Positions 1 through 11,552 of a stretch of 64,000 bases of DNA are shown one piece after another. The position numbers and the translations under genes are program-made. The DNA comes from Eustoma russellianum (taxonomy: Eukaryota > Streptophyta > Magnoliopsida > Gentianales > Gentianaceae): NCBI GenBank assembly GCA_036186865.1, contig AP025056.1, positions 33,906,632 through 33,970,631 of the forward strand. The letters run 5' to 3'. The notes below the pieces were generated by a model. That model was not told where the DNA came from. It made no database searches and worked only from the letters and a program-made list of their open reading frames with translations. The stretch's first letter is position 1; every line of letters begins with the position of its first letter.

Positions 1-114
1 GGTCCAAGATTTCAGTCTAGATCCTGATCGACTAGAGAATGTGATCAAGGTTAGAACATGGATTTTGGCCGAGTTGGTGGCAACTCCAGAATCTATTCAG
101 AGAATCCGCAATCA

Positions 115-800
115 TCTTTGCCTGGACAGATGAAGACATACCAGACATTCCAACAACCCTTACCGAGCATAAGCTTAATGTTAATTCTAACATCCAACCC
201 GTTAAGGAAAAGAAACTTCACTCATGAGAGGAACAAGATAATTGACGAAGAGGTCGGTAAGCTACATGTCGTCAAATTTATAATGAAAGACATCTTTCCA
301 ATCTGGCTAGCCAATCTCGATGGTGGTGCCGAAACCTGACAAATATTGGAGGATGTGTATTGATTACATGGATTTGAACAAACCATGCCCAAAAGATTGC
401 TATCCTGTGTCAAAGATAGACAGCTCATGGATTCAACAATCGGACACAAACTTTTTGACTTCCTTGACGTTTTCAAAAGCTATCACCAAATAGTCACGAC
501 CAAAGAAGATCAAGGTAAAACCTCTATCATCATTGACGAAGGCACTTACTGCTATGTTGCATGCCTTTTTGTGTGAAAAATGTGGGAGCTAATATCAGAG
601 ACAGTTTAATCTTTTGTTTAAGAATCAGATTGGCCGCATTTTGAAAGTCTATATCGATGATATACTCGTCAAGAACATGACTCTTGATGTGTATATCCAA
701 AATCTAAGAGAGATGTTTATCATTCTAAGAGACTCCAGAATAAGATTGAACCCTAAAAATATACATATTCGACAGGATTCGACTCATGTACAGTCCTATA
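115..800 (+). pseudogene. Ty3/gypsy reverse transcriptase remnant
   Basis: Broken reading frames give recognisable Ty3/gypsy pol pieces in order: an FAWT..DIP-like stretch near 116, an HKLNV-type segment, a basic ERNKIIDEEVGKL segment near 225-270 that precedes RT, the CP(K)DCY-like RT start near 385, FLDVFKSYHQI followed by a GTYCY motif near 450-560, and the catalytic YIDDILVKN box at 649-675. Stops and frame changes separate these pieces. The wording of the blocks fits the Tat/Ogre-like branch, which is an inference from memory of the family. No LTRs, protease or integrase are visible, and the element may extend left of the window. It is a dead fragment. Confidence 0.8.
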
Positions 801-864
801 TCATCTAAAGGTAGGCCACACTTTTCTGGAATATTTCTTTTCCTTGCACAAGACAACACTTCAG

Positions 865-1122
865 ATACACATTGAGGTACTTTGATGAGGGAGTGAGTTC
901 TCCCCCCACCTGTACCAGAGGCCACTTAGCCAGGTGGGATGTAAATCGAGGGATGTGCTCCACCGACAGCCCTGCAAAGGGAGAGGACACTCGAGACTCA
1001 GCCAGCCCAGAGGCAACCCTTGTAATATTTCAACAAGGATTGTCTCCACACGGACTCAAACTCGGGACGTCGGGGTTCTAGCCCCAATCACCTTTGCCAC
1101 TTACCACTGGACTATGCCCCTT
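865..1122 (-). mobile_element. tRNA-derived SINE-like repeat
   Basis: Read on the minus strand, the sequence starts with a tRNA-like head. A box A-like TAGTCCAGTGG (1104-1114) is followed about 40 bases later by a box B-like GAGTTTGAGTCC (1052-1063), which is the spacing of an internal RNA polymerase III promoter. A tRNA-unrelated body follows to about 865. Box B is degenerate relative to GGTTCGANTCC. No clear target-site duplication or terminal A/T tail was found, so both ends are approximate. It could instead be a fragment of another repeat that happens to carry these boxes. Confidence 0.6.
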
Positions 1123-1129
1123 ATGGGAT

Positions 1130-3272
1130 AATGGCATATATGATGGAGAGTTTGGCCCTTCCACCTAGTGAATCCTCCAGAAATTGACTTAAACAAGACC
1201 ACACACTTAGTATACCGTCAGAAATATCCAGTTGACTTTTTTTACCCAGTGCATTTATCAAGTTCCTGCAACAATAGCATAAACATCCAGTCCATAACGA
1301 AGAAGGTGTCAAGTAGTTTCTTTTTTTTTTTCTTTTGGAGTTCTTCAAATCTTGTATGTAATTTAAAGGAGACTGGACTCCCTGACAAACAGGCAGGCAC
1401 TTGTTCCCCGCACCCAACCAAAACAATCTGAATATGCTTGTGTCCTACGTACTCAAGAGACATGCCTCACACGATTTCCTCCGTTCAGAGTCTGTTCAGG
1501 AGCAAATTACAACGCCCAAGTACTACAATATAATACAAGAAGCAAATTATAAGACCCAACAATATTCACGGAGCAAGATAACTTAGAACACTTGGCTTTT
1601 TGAAAGAATGAGGCAAACCTGCAAAAGTATTATAATCCATTTTCAACAATCAAACCAAAGCTTAGCACGTAAAACAAGAAAATCGTTCCAAAATTTAAAC
1701 CTGTGTCAGGGCTTCAAACAAGTGAAGACGCAGGGCCAGATTAAACGATAATAAAGCCTACATAAGAAACTATAGCTCTCAAGGCGAATACAAGGACACC
1801 GCCTTCAAACAAGAGTATTATGTTCTCTAAATGCTTCCATCTTGTGACACTGACATCCAGTCCATTTCCAAGCAAGCTCCATCCTTCCATGGCTCCTATA
1901 CTATAAACAAACTTCTGAAAAAGGGACCAAAGAATGTAACAGAAACGATGAGAATTTCAGAATTTATTGTCCCGTTCCTGGGCAAAATAACAATATTACG
2001 CGAAAACCGACTTAACTTGCATCATAAATCATAATGACAAGGAGAGAGAAATAATTAGGCTATGTAATAACATTCTTCTTCAAGCGCAGCACATTACACA
2101 AGCACTTCCCTCCATCCTTCAGCATGACCGGAAGGAAGTTTAATTAACTTATTTGTCTCAGATAATATTTGAACTAAGAAATCTAAAACTTGAGCCATGA
2201 AACATGAGGAATCTGCTCTATTAGATTTGAACTACAAAACTGCATATAGTGAGTGGAAAAGATCAGTGTAAGAAAACCAATAGGAGTAGAGAACCATTAA
2301 AATTTGCTATTTGCACAATTACTTGAGTATTAAGTACCCGGATGACCCTTTCTCCATAAACAGCAACTCCAAATTGCTATTGGGAACTGCAGCAGAAGAC
2401 CAATTAGTCTGCTTCAACTTTCTTTGTTCTTTCTATTTATGTATTTTTTTTTTCTACATCCACATTGGAGAATTTGCATAGATCAAAGACTGCTTAATTA
2501 TTTACAAAATAAAAAAAAAAAATTACAATAACACTTAGTATATTCCTTCTAAGAGCTTTGCTCATTCTATTGAATTGATTAAATAAGCTGCTGGGCTTAT
2601 GTGTAGTTAAGAATACCCAACTATCAGAACAGCGAAGGTGCCAATAGTTCGCAATTATGTTTGTTTCAAGTCAAACGGCCACGCCTAGTAACAAGAAAGG
2701 GCTTTGGCACCAATACGAAGTTCAGTTGAAGAGAAAGCATATACAAAAGTACAAAGATGGTAGTACTACAGAAACAAAATATTCTGGCAATTGGCATTCA
2801 TTGTACAAAAGCTAAGAAACTAACACATACACATTACAGCAGCATTATTATTGTTTCAAATATGCCTGTAAGCAGTGCATGCTTAGACAAACTTCATTGT
2901 ACAACTATCATACCCGCTGCACATTTTTGCAATCTTGACAATGATCATTCACTTTCATTAAAGCTCAGAGACGAAGAGAGCATTGTTTGATCATTTTCAC
3001 TACCCTAGTAACAACTGTTATACCAAGCGATAAGACTTGGTATTGGTGCAACTCTTTGCTGGTAACGGTGCAACTCCTTGCTGCAACATTACCATGTCTA
3101 AAAATTAGCATAATAAGGGATTTGGAGAGGAAACTTGCAAGCAGCTGGTTTTTCAACCTATGAACTCAAAAGTGAAAACGAAAATGACAACATGTGTACT
3201 AGCTAAACAAAACAAAGACGCACAAATTGGTGGCATTTAATACCTAAAAATCAAGAAATTAGCAAACTACCA
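1130..3272. other. Unassigned flank, AT-rich, no gene recognised
   Basis: No convincing coding region was found on either strand. It contains a T-run near 1320-1335 and A-runs near 2509-2521, otherwise ordinary AT-rich DNA. The part next to 3273 should include the 3' UTR of the minus-strand homoserine kinase, but I could not fix its polyadenylation site. Short open frames here have no recognisable domain. Confidence 0.6.
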
Positions 3273-4415
3273 TCAGGACGGAGGAGTGCTTTCTACAAGC
3301 GTAGCACCCACACGATCAAGTCTACTAACTACAGCTGATGCCTTAAGATTGCCACCCTCCATAAATGCCTCAACCATCCTCTCCCCAATTGATCTTCCTT
3401 TCTCCTCATTGTCCGTCACCGCAACAGCAGTTGGTCCAGCCCCACTAATGGTGCAACCAAACGCCCCAGCCTCCAAAGCAGCAACCTTCACAGCTTCCAT
3501 TCCAGGAATCAAAGGAGCCCTTTTGGGCTCAACAATCTTATCTGACGACAAAGCCTTCCCCAAACCCCTTAAATCCCCCTGCAACAGCGAGGCCACCAGC
3601 GCCCCGGCTTGGCTGCAGTTCCAAATATGGTCGGACATTGCTATCTCCGTTGGTAAAGATGCCCTCATTTTCTTGGTTGGGGCTTCAAATTCAGGGCTAA
3701 CCAGAACAAAGAACAGTTCTTTTTCTTCAGGGAACTTGAGGGGAAGCAGTTCAAGAGGATTATAGCTCCGGATAAGCACAAAGCCACCCATTAGCGCCGG
3801 TGCAATATTATCAGCATGGTATCCAGAGACCTTTTTCTCCGATTCCAGGCCAGCAATAACAAGGTCCGAAACCGGCAACCGGCTGCCGAACAATTCGTTA
3901 ACGGCGACAGCAGCCGCAGCAGCACTAGCAGCACTAGATCCAAGCCCACTTCCAAGAGGCAATCCTTTCTCAAGGGAGAGAGAAAGGCCTACTGACCTGA
4001 TGTTCAGCATTTTCATTACCGAGAGAGCAGCGATTCCGGCGCAATTCCAAAGAGGGTTCTTACTGAGTTTACCGTCGGCACCGGAGATATTAGCTATAGA
4101 AAGGTTACCGGGGTGAACATCGGGGTCAACGCGGAGAGTGACGTGGTCTCCGACGCCGTCGACTGCACATCCAAGGAAGTCGAAGCCAGGGCCGAGGTTG
4201 GCAACAGTAGCAGGAGCGAAGGTCTTGACGGAGGTGAAGACGGGCTCCGGCTCCGTAATGGAGAGTGTAGAATTCCGGGAAGCGACAGCTGGGGTAATTG
4301 GGGATTTAAAATGTACTCTGGCTGAAGAATGGGAGAGTAAGGGAGTATTTAAGTTTGAAGGTTCGCAGGAGGGGTTAACATGGCGGAACACCGGGCGACA
4401 GCAAGCGGTGGCCAT
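3273..4415 (-). CDS. HSK: Homoserine kinase, plastid-targeted (HSK/DMR1 type)
   Basis: A 380-residue uninterrupted frame. The enzyme phosphorylates L-homoserine with ATP to O-phosphohomoserine, the branch point to threonine (and isoleucine) and methionine in plastids. GHMP-kinase motifs are all present: PATVANLGPGFD at residues 68-79, the glycine/serine-rich ATP loop GLPLGSGLGSSAASAAA at 151-167, and the C-terminal GAFGCTISGAGPTAVAV at 317-333. Residues 1 to about 55 are rich in Ser, Pro and Arg with few acidic residues, as in chloroplast transit peptides; the conserved domain begins near residue 61. Length matches plant homologues and the gene is single-exon, as in Arabidopsis. The start at 4413-4415 is the first in-frame ATG giving the transit peptide. 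In Arabidopsis the orthologue is DMR1, whose loss confers downy mildew resistance. It appears intact. The retroelement nest begins about 0.5 kb upstream. Confidence 0.97.
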   Translation of the reverse strand: MATACCRPVFRHVNPSCEPSNLNTPLLSHSSARVHFKSPITPAVASRNSTLSITEPEPVFTSVKTFAPATVANLGPGFDFLGCAVDGVGDHVTLRVDPDVHPGNLSIANISGADGKLSKNPLWNCAGIAALSVMKMLNIRSVGLSLSLEKGLPLGSGLGSSAASAAAAAVAVNELFGSRLPVSDLVIAGLESEKKVSGYHADNIAPALMGGFVLIRSYNPLELLPLKFPEEKELFFVLVSPEFEAPTKKMRASLPTEIAMSDHIWNCSQAGALVASLLQGDLRGLGKALSSDKIVEPKRAPLIPGMEAVKVAALEAGAFGCTISGAGPTAVAVTDNEEKGRSIGERMVEAFMEGGNLKASAVVSRLDRVGATLVESTPPS

Positions 4416-4582
4416 TTCGTTTCGCCGGGGACCTCACCGTTAATTAACAGAGCGTAGACAGTGTTCTGAAACAAAAACAAAAGAAAAAGGAAAAGAAAAA
4501 GAAGAGGCAGCTGCAGACTTGAAGAAAACGGCGAAAAGCCAATGAAGGGGAAGGAGGCCAGCAGGTGTAGAACATACGGTTT
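4416..4582 (-). promoter_or_regulatory. HSK proximal upstream / 5' UTR region, pyrimidine-rich
   Basis: On the minus strand the stretch at about 4468-4507 is nearly pure C/T and ends in TTTGTTTCAG before AACACTG. It could be a Y-patch-type core promoter element or leader CT tract, or the 3' end of a 5'-UTR intron. No matching donor was established, so I make no splice call. No clear TATA box was seen between the foldback and the start codon. Confidence 0.4.
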
Positions 4583-4771
4583 CGGATGAGATTTCAGGAG
4601 GAAGAATATGAGGAAGAATATGAGGCCTCCAATCACCCGACGCCACGTGTATAAAAGGGCCTGTTGTTTACTTTTTTTTCTTTTTTAAAAAAAGTCCTTT
4701 TGTACACGTGGCGTCGCGTGATTGGAGGCCTCATATTCTACCTCATATTCTTCCTCCTCAGATCTCATCCG
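4583..4771. repeat. Foldback (MITE-like) inverted repeat upstream of HSK
   Basis: The left arm (about 4583-4660) and right arm (about 4692-4771) are imperfect reverse complements over about 80 bases. Both begin CGGATGAGAT, continue through a GGAGGAAGAATATGAGG block and an AATCAC..CGACGCC block, and end in AAAAGG. The loop is short and T/A-rich (about 4661-4691). The layout matches small foldback elements. A CGGTT direct repeat at the edges is a weak candidate TSD. No transposase is present. It lies 170-360 bases upstream of the HSK start codon. Confidence 0.8.
4640..4714. promoter_or_regulatory. Paired G-box/ABRE-like sites in the foldback
   Basis: CACGTG occurs at 4644-4649 and 4705-4710, one in each arm, both with GGCGTC on the outer side, so each arm reads as an ACGTGGC ABRE-like core. 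Each arm also has a CCAAT. They sit about 230 and 290 bases upstream of the HSK start codon, a usual position for plant bZIP/bHLH sites. Function is inferred. Confidence 0.55.
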
Positions 4772-4923
4772 GTTATTATGAGGTAAAATTTAGATTTGGG
4801 TAGAAAAATCCATCAAGAGAGAGGAGAGAAGGGAATGATTAGGGCTGATTTTGGAAGAAAGAAGTTAGATTTTGGTTTTGAAAGTATCACAATCTTGGTA
4901 AAATTTGGATTAAGGGCTTTAAG

Positions 4924-5161
4924 CGTTATATATATCTTTTGTATACCATGTATATCATATTAGATGTGGATATCCAAAGTGTTATATGTCAGATTAGATA
5001 TTGGTATCCAAAGAGTTCGTCAAAGTTCAACGTATCTTCACTCCATGAGTCGTATAAATAGACCCCCTATCATATATGAAAGATACACATTGAGATACAA
5101 AGCTCTCTAGTTCCTCTCATCTTTTCTCTTCTCTATTATAGTCTTGCTTGAGTTTATAACA
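4924..5161 (+). repeat. 5' LTR of level 1 Copia
   Basis: 238 bases. It contains CAT-rich sub-repeats GTATACCATG...ATATCCAAAG and a core promoter near 5050. It ends TATAACA directly before the primer-binding region. The second sub-repeat is degenerate here but intact in the 3' LTR. Confidence 0.92.
5053..5060 (+). promoter_or_regulatory. TATA box in level 1 LTR
   Basis: TATAAATA sits about 105 bases before the LTR end, a normal place for a Copia promoter. The equivalent place in the 3' LTR (about 48235) has decayed to an A-run. Confidence 0.6.
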
Positions 5162-5178
5162 CGTTATCAGCACGAATT
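5162..5178 (+). other. Primer-binding region of level 1 Copia
   Basis: TTATCAGCACG begins three bases into the internal region, directly after the LTR end TATAACA, matching the primer-site wording seen in many plant Copia elements. The exact tRNA was not determined. Confidence 0.6.
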
Positions 5179-5589
5179 GCTTCAAAGAAACAAAAACAAG
5201 TAATCAAGAAAAGTATTAGAGAAAGAAGAGAAAAAGAGAGAACACCCTTAAAATTTCGCAGGTGTAGGCAGTCTTGCGCAGGTCCGGAAAAACAGAATTT
5301 TCTGAATCATCCACCGTTGGATCATCACCAAATTTGTCAGATTATTCCTAACACATAAAGGTACGTTTTGAACGGTGAGATGTGTTTTGATGACCTCTAG
5401 GCTAGTCTGAAAGGGTCATTTTCGAGGCTGTTTTTCTGCTGAAATTTTTAAGGTTTATGTTTTGTTCATCATTTGCGTTACATACTTCTATATTATAAAT
5501 AATCATGAAAGAAATAATCTAGCATGAAATCTAGATTTAATTTGAAGCTAGAAGGAATAAAATGCGACTTAAAACCCTAATTTTGAAAG

Positions 5590-5875
5590 TATTATGCATG
5601 AAGCATAAACACTTGACATGCCTGAAGTATAAACACTTGCTATGCCTGAAACATGAACGGTTGACATGCCAACAGCGTGATTTGTTGTGATGCCCGCAAC
5701 ATGGTTTAAGCATGAATAGTCGACATGCCCGAAGCATGAATAGATGACATGCCTGAAGCATGTGTAATTGACATGTCCGAAGCATGCGTAGTCAACATGC
5801 CCGAAGCATAAGTAATATGACGAAACATGAATAATTGTCATGTCCAAAGCATAAATTGTTGAGATGTACTGTTAC
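5590..5875 (+). repeat. About 24-bp minisatellite in the Copia leader
   Basis: About a dozen imperfect units of the form GACATGCCCGAAGCATGAAT plus a few bases run through the leader. They create shadow frames rich in Cys, Met and Leu on the minus strand that should not be read as proteins. The array lies where gag would be expected. Confidence 0.85.
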
Positions 5876-6164
5876 AATAGCAGAAGAATTGAGGTCAGAC
5901 TCTTTTCTTCCCTTCTAACAGTTTCCTTCCCCAAACCCCTTTTGTTGCTAATGAAGGGTCTCCTAAAAAAAGAACCTGCCATTTTTCCTCTCTGGTTAGT
6001 GAATTCCTCTTTTTTTCGTGCTTGTGTATTTCATGTATAATCTATCCTTTGGTGGTTCAAATTTTTATGATCTGTAGTTTTTTTATTGGAGTTGACTGCG
6101 TGTTGATTTGTATGATCTGTATTAATCTGGACTTGAAAATGTGCAGATATATGTTTTTATATGT

Positions 6165-6626
6165 TATCCACGTGGTGTGAAAGAACCAAAATCTTTAGAA
6201 AGTCGCAAAGTATTTGAACATGTAGTCCAAACCCCTGAAGGGATCAAACCTATTGGAGATAAATGGTTTTTGTACGAAAATGCAACGAGAACAATGAGGT
6301 TGTGCGGCATGTCTGGTTACGCAAGGTTTTTCACAAAGACCCGGGCTTGATTATGATGAGACAAATTCCACGGCAATTGATGTCATAACATTACGATATC
6401 TAATTAGCCCAGCAGTCACTGAAAACCTTGATATGCGTTAATGGATGCAGTTACCGCATACTTATATGGATTATTAGACAATGATATTTATATGAAAATC
6501 CCAGAAGGACTTAAATTGCGTGAAGCATGTAATAAAAGGACAAATGGATTGTACTCAATCAAATTACAAAGATCCTTGTACGTACTAAAACAATCTGGCA
6601 GGACACGGTATAATCGCCTTAGTGAG
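6165..6626 (+). pseudogene. Copia RT, N-terminal half (level 1)
   Basis: The frame carries Copia RT blocks: EPKSLES, VVQTPEGIKPIGDKW, then after a broken stretch MDAVTAYLYGLLDNDIYMKIPEG (6441-6509) and LYSIKLQRSLYVLKQSGRTRYNRLSE. Frameshifts break the first 200 bases. The frame ends exactly where the level 2 LTR begins, and the next residues of the family (YL.K) appear at 46878 on the far side of the nest. Confidence 0.88.
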
Positions 6627-9600
6627 TGTTGGGCCGTGCACCTGCAATAAACACCACTAGAGGGGGAGGGGTGAATAATGGTTAGCGGAAATTATACTAC
6701 AACCCTTTATAAAAATCCCCTTTGAAAACAGAATCTGAGACCACCTCAAGTTCAAAACCCGTTTTTGAAAAATTCAAAAATAATTGTACACAACTTCAAA
6801 AATTATGAAAATTTTCAGAATTTAACTTCAATGTGTTAACAAGACGCCGTTCAAAAATCAAATAAAAATAAGATTGTTTGGCTCTTCAAACAAATAAAAA
6901 GATTTAGATGGTCAATCTGGACAGAATTGGACAGAATGTTACTGATTTTGAAAAACGTGTTTCTCTTTGAATACTCAACCAAAAAGGTTGATCTTTATAT
7001 CAAAACACTCCTTAGGATGTGTAGATGATGTTTCCAAAAGGCCTTGACCATAAGAAATTCTTGATAAATACAGAATGTAAGTTTTCTCAAAACTGGTCAG
7101 ATTGCATCCAGATTGAAGCAGTTATCTTGCAAAGACTGAAAGACTAACTTTCTATTGCTCAAATCAAGTGATTATTTTTGCAAATGAAAGCTAACAATCT
7201 GAAATATAACTCCACCAAAAATCACGAATTTTGAAAGTGTTTAGCTAATTTTTCAAATTGTGAGAATTTGTGTTAAAACTGCAGTAAAAACAGGCAGAAA
7301 AACAGAAACAAGACAAGAACACCGATAATTTATCATGGTTCGGTCAATGTGACAAACTCCAGTCCCAAAGAACACCTTTCCTTAGATTTCACTATGAAAT
7401 GAATCACCTTACGACAAGAACCAAGCTTGATCCTTGGGTTATACACTAACCCTATTCAAGACTTGGATAATCACCTTCTATGAAACACTTAGTTGCAACA
7501 TCTCTACCACCAATTGATATAGCCTTATAGAAATGGCTAATCAATATTACAAATGAAGCTCAAGAGGCTTGTAGCTCAACAAATACAACAAGAACACCTT
7601 TGCTACAAAGAATGAAACAAGAACAACAACAAGAAGATGATAGCTAGACAAATCAACAATGCTTTTCAAGTGAGCTTCAAGTGTGTTTCATCTTCTTCAC
7701 CATTGCTTCCTATTTATAGTGTGAAGTTGAGCCTTGGAGATAAGATTGGACATGTGTCACCATCTTCATCATCAAGTCCAAATGCCTTTACATCATTGGT
7801 TGGCCTTGTACACTTGGCAAAATGAAACAACATAATTGGTCCATCTTGGAAACACCTTGTTGGCCGAAAAAACACACATGGCATGTCTCATTTATCCTTT
7901 GCAAAATGTAGATAATATGGAGAAGATAATGCCTCAACTTCTTGGCATAAACATAGGACATGTGAGACTGACTTTTCTTGAATAAAAACAACTCAAAATT
8001 CAGCTCCAAAACCTTCTTAGTAGCTGTTGGCTACTTCTTTGATTTTTCCAAAAAATAATCTTGGTTATCCTTTGTAAAATGAAGATAATAAGAAAGGATA
8101 ATACCACCAAAATACCCTCAAATCCAAGCACAAGAATAGGGCATGTAAGAGCTTCATTTTGACTAAAAAATCTGCCACAAATAGCCATGCAACCGTTGGC
8201 TACATTTGAATTTTTTCCAAGTTGGTATTTTTGCCAACTAGCTTCTTTTTGGTTGGTCCACTTGTCACCAACTCATAAAATAATTACACCATCATTCCCA
8301 CCTGATCATACATGTTTTTAAACCTATATAGAATTATATCAACTCAGATTTTTGAAGAAGAAACCACCAAATAATAATTGACAAGATTATACCAATATAT
8401 AACACCAAAATTCTAGCTATTTCTTCTTGCATGTCGTGAACATTTCCATACCTTTGACACCATGGATATCTCTGAATAGTGATGATAAATATGCTCTCAT
8501 AACATATATAAGAGGATCTTCAAGAAAGAAATAGAATGTGACATCTCAAATCGTCACATATCCCGCTATAGTCAATATCATCATTTGAGAGAAATAAGAT
8601 AAAATCACCATATAATCTTCAAATTAATAATAACTCAACTCCAGAATGAAGATAATAATATGCTCAAGAGATTCCTTGAGTGAAAATACCAAAAATACCC
8701 TCAGGGTGAAATGACCAAAATGCCCCTGGTGAGAGAAAACTCTAGAAATGACCCCGATGGTCAGAAATAAATATAATACCACATTTGTCTTGATAAATAT
8801 GATAAGAATAAGTCCTTGATATATATCCACCATATCATTGTAGGATCTGCAAGGCACCACTAGAAGGGGGGGTTGAATGGTGGGTGCGGAAAATGTGGTT
8901 TTTAAAATTGTTTTAGGCCAAAAACCCGACTTCTGAAAACAGTTTCTGTTTTCAGGACCTGTTTTGAAACATTTTGAAAACTAGGTTACAGGTCTTCAAA
9001 AATTCTGAAATTTGGAGAGATCTTAGTCTCAGATGCTCTGAGTATCTCCTAAAATTTTAGATTAAAATTCAACCTTTAACCCCTTTAAAAATTGTTGGTG
9101 GTCAGATTGCGAAATCTACTAGAAACGGTAGTCTGATTTGAAAAATTAATTCCTATTAAACCGTGTTTTCAAATGCTCTGAAAATTTAATGACTAACCCC
9201 TTATTAGGCTTATTTAATTGGGTTGAAACAGTTTTGAAAAATTCTTTTGGGAAGTTAGTCAAATACGTTCAAAGTCTCAACCTTTGCAAGCCTGAAAATC
9301 AGACCGCACTAGTCTCAGAACTTTTGATGTTTTGATGACTTATACTTGTCCAAAAGGGTTGAAACTTTCGCCAAAAGAACCTTAAGACGTGTTTATATGT
9401 TTCCTGAAAGTTTCGTGATTTTTGAAGTTCGTTTACTATTTCTAAGAATGTGATAAAAATGATGCACTGTGCTGAAAACTGAAAGTAAGTGCTGAAAAGT
9501 AAAGAATACAAGGAATTTTATACTGGTTCGGTTAATCAACCTACTCCAGTCTTCGAGGACACCTTCCTCGGTTATCACTAATCACAAATAACACCTTACC

Positions 9601-10229
9601 ACACAGGATTGATGGATTTACACACTAACTCTAACCCTTTACAAACCTTGTAAGTGATTACAACGATCACGAACACCACCACCTAGCGAATGCAAGATTG
9701 ATCACACCTTGATCAATCTTTTACAATAATAAAGAGTATATGGTGGTATGTAAGAAGCCTATTCAAGATGTATGAATATGAATACAATAGGCTTTAAGAG
9801 AGAAGAAAGAAAGAAGTGTAGAAGAAGAAAGTCTAGAAAACGTTTTTCACTTTTGCACTTGTGAGACTTGTCTTGTTTTTGTTTGCTCTTCTTCTCTCCC
9901 TTTTAATCAACATTGGCCGCCCCCTATGCCATGTCTTCCTCTTGAAAGTTATCTTTTAATTCCTTGGAAGAATATCTTGCATCATTGTGACATTTCCTTG
10001 CTTACTTGGCAACTCCTCATTGGATGATCATTAAGCCTTTGCTTACTTGGCACTTATTGATTGGATGAAAGTTGTCATCATTTGATGACTAGATAAATCT
10101 GAAAAATATCACTTAAAACATGTGCCAATTAGCCATAAAAATGTTGCCATAAGTCTCATATCAATTCCACATAATTAGCAAGACAAATCATCTCCATTTT
10201 GCATCATAAATTTCGGCCAACTCACCTAG

Positions 10230-10598
10230 ACACATGCTGAAATTTTCAGCATGTGTTTTATCAAGACTTATTCAAATTGTTGCCAAGTTTGCATTAGATT
10301 AATTCCTTGAAAATAAAAAAGAAATCAATCATCATTTAGTACATAACATTTCTACTAATTTTGGAATAAAATTAGTCATCATGAAGGCCATAAAATCGGC
10401 CATATGCATTACACACATGCTGAAATTTTCAGCATGTGTGATATTTAAAAATATCACTTCATAATTTCCATAACATCTTTAGAACATTGCCATTTTATCT
10501 TTCATTTAATTCATATAATTCAAAGTTGTAAATATGGCACCATTAATAGTAAAAATCGGCCACTCGAATGCACACATGCTGAAATTTTCAGCATGTGT
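10230..10598. repeat. Three perfect 27-base palindromes in SIRE-like LTR
   Basis: At 10230-10256, 10413-10439 and 10572-10598 the arms ACACATGCTGAAA and TTTCAGCATGTGT flank one centre base. Each is preceded by a TCGGCCA motif at a 10-20 base distance. Equivalent palindromes occur in all other SIRE-like LTRs here (near 23318, 23470, 23643; 44528, 44701; 50341, 50512, 50682; 59107, 59267, 59440). Confidence 0.9.
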
Positions 10599-11140
10599 TA
10601 CACATGTGACATAGTTTGAAATGTTACCTTGTGTAGCTCCTTTCTTTATGTCACCAACATGGTATGTTTCATTCTTGACCAATCAAGATGCCAATAAAGC
10701 TCCACATATGCTCCAACAAGGCTGAGCTAGGCGTGTATGAGCTTGTACATGTGCTGAATTATTTTTGCAAACTTTGTAAAATAGTGCACATATAATTATA
10801 CACATATGGTATATTTCAATCAGCCCTTAATTGATATTTCTAGAACACTTTAGAATGTATAGAGTGTGTAAAAAGTGTCTAGATACATGTTATATGTCAT
10901 GCCAAAAATGTTCCATGTGTCGTGTTCGTAGAAAACCGAATTTTCGACATTTGTCGATTACCCTATTTTTCTCTGATTAAATTCTAATTTTTTGCACATG
11001 TTATATATATTATGTTACACATAATATACATAAATTAAACTTTAATATTCAGCACTTATAGCTGATTTAAAGTGGCGCCTAACATGTGACAAAAATTGAA
11101 TTTGGAATCTCCACAATTTGGCCTTAATTTGGGGTGATTT

Positions 11141-11502
11141 TGTAGAGAAAAAGGGATTTGTGTGATTTCAAAATGCATGATTTAAATAACATGTTATAAA
11201 GAAATGCATGATATATTTTATGACATGACACGCTGTTGCATAAAACTTGCCTTATATAGTTCATATATAATGTTGTCGTACTAACGAGCCATGAAGCTTT
11301 AAAGCTTACATCAAATGGCAAACATTTGTTGTGTTTGAACTATTTTCAGGTGCCATCATTAATGAACTAAACCAGTTCATTAAGTGAAGTACTTAGTTAA
11401 TTAAACTAAGTAGTTCATTAAAGGAAGCCATATTTGGAAAAGGCACAAAGGCAACAAGTTGAAGAAAGGGAAGTTCTTCACCCACCTTATATCACATGTT
11501 TT

Positions 11503-11552
<50 letters not shown>

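Noticed and set aside
1168..1431. Possible gene around a Phe-run
   Set aside because: The run is a poly-T tract; no domain on either strand.
3286..3765. 159-residue plus-strand frame opposite homoserine kinase
   Set aside because: Antisense shadow of a conserved gene; composition follows the kinase codons and it has no domain.
4349..4646. Minus-strand frames upstream of homoserine kinase
   Set aside because: Low-complexity Phe/Leu/Ser translation of the pyrimidine-rich leader and foldback; the kinase start at 4413-4415 is preferred because it gives the transit peptide and matches family length.
5537..5847. Overlapping minus-strand frames rich in Cys, Met and Leu
   Set aside because: They are translations of a 24-base minisatellite in the Copia leader; repeat periodicity is a multiple of three so frames stay open by chance.
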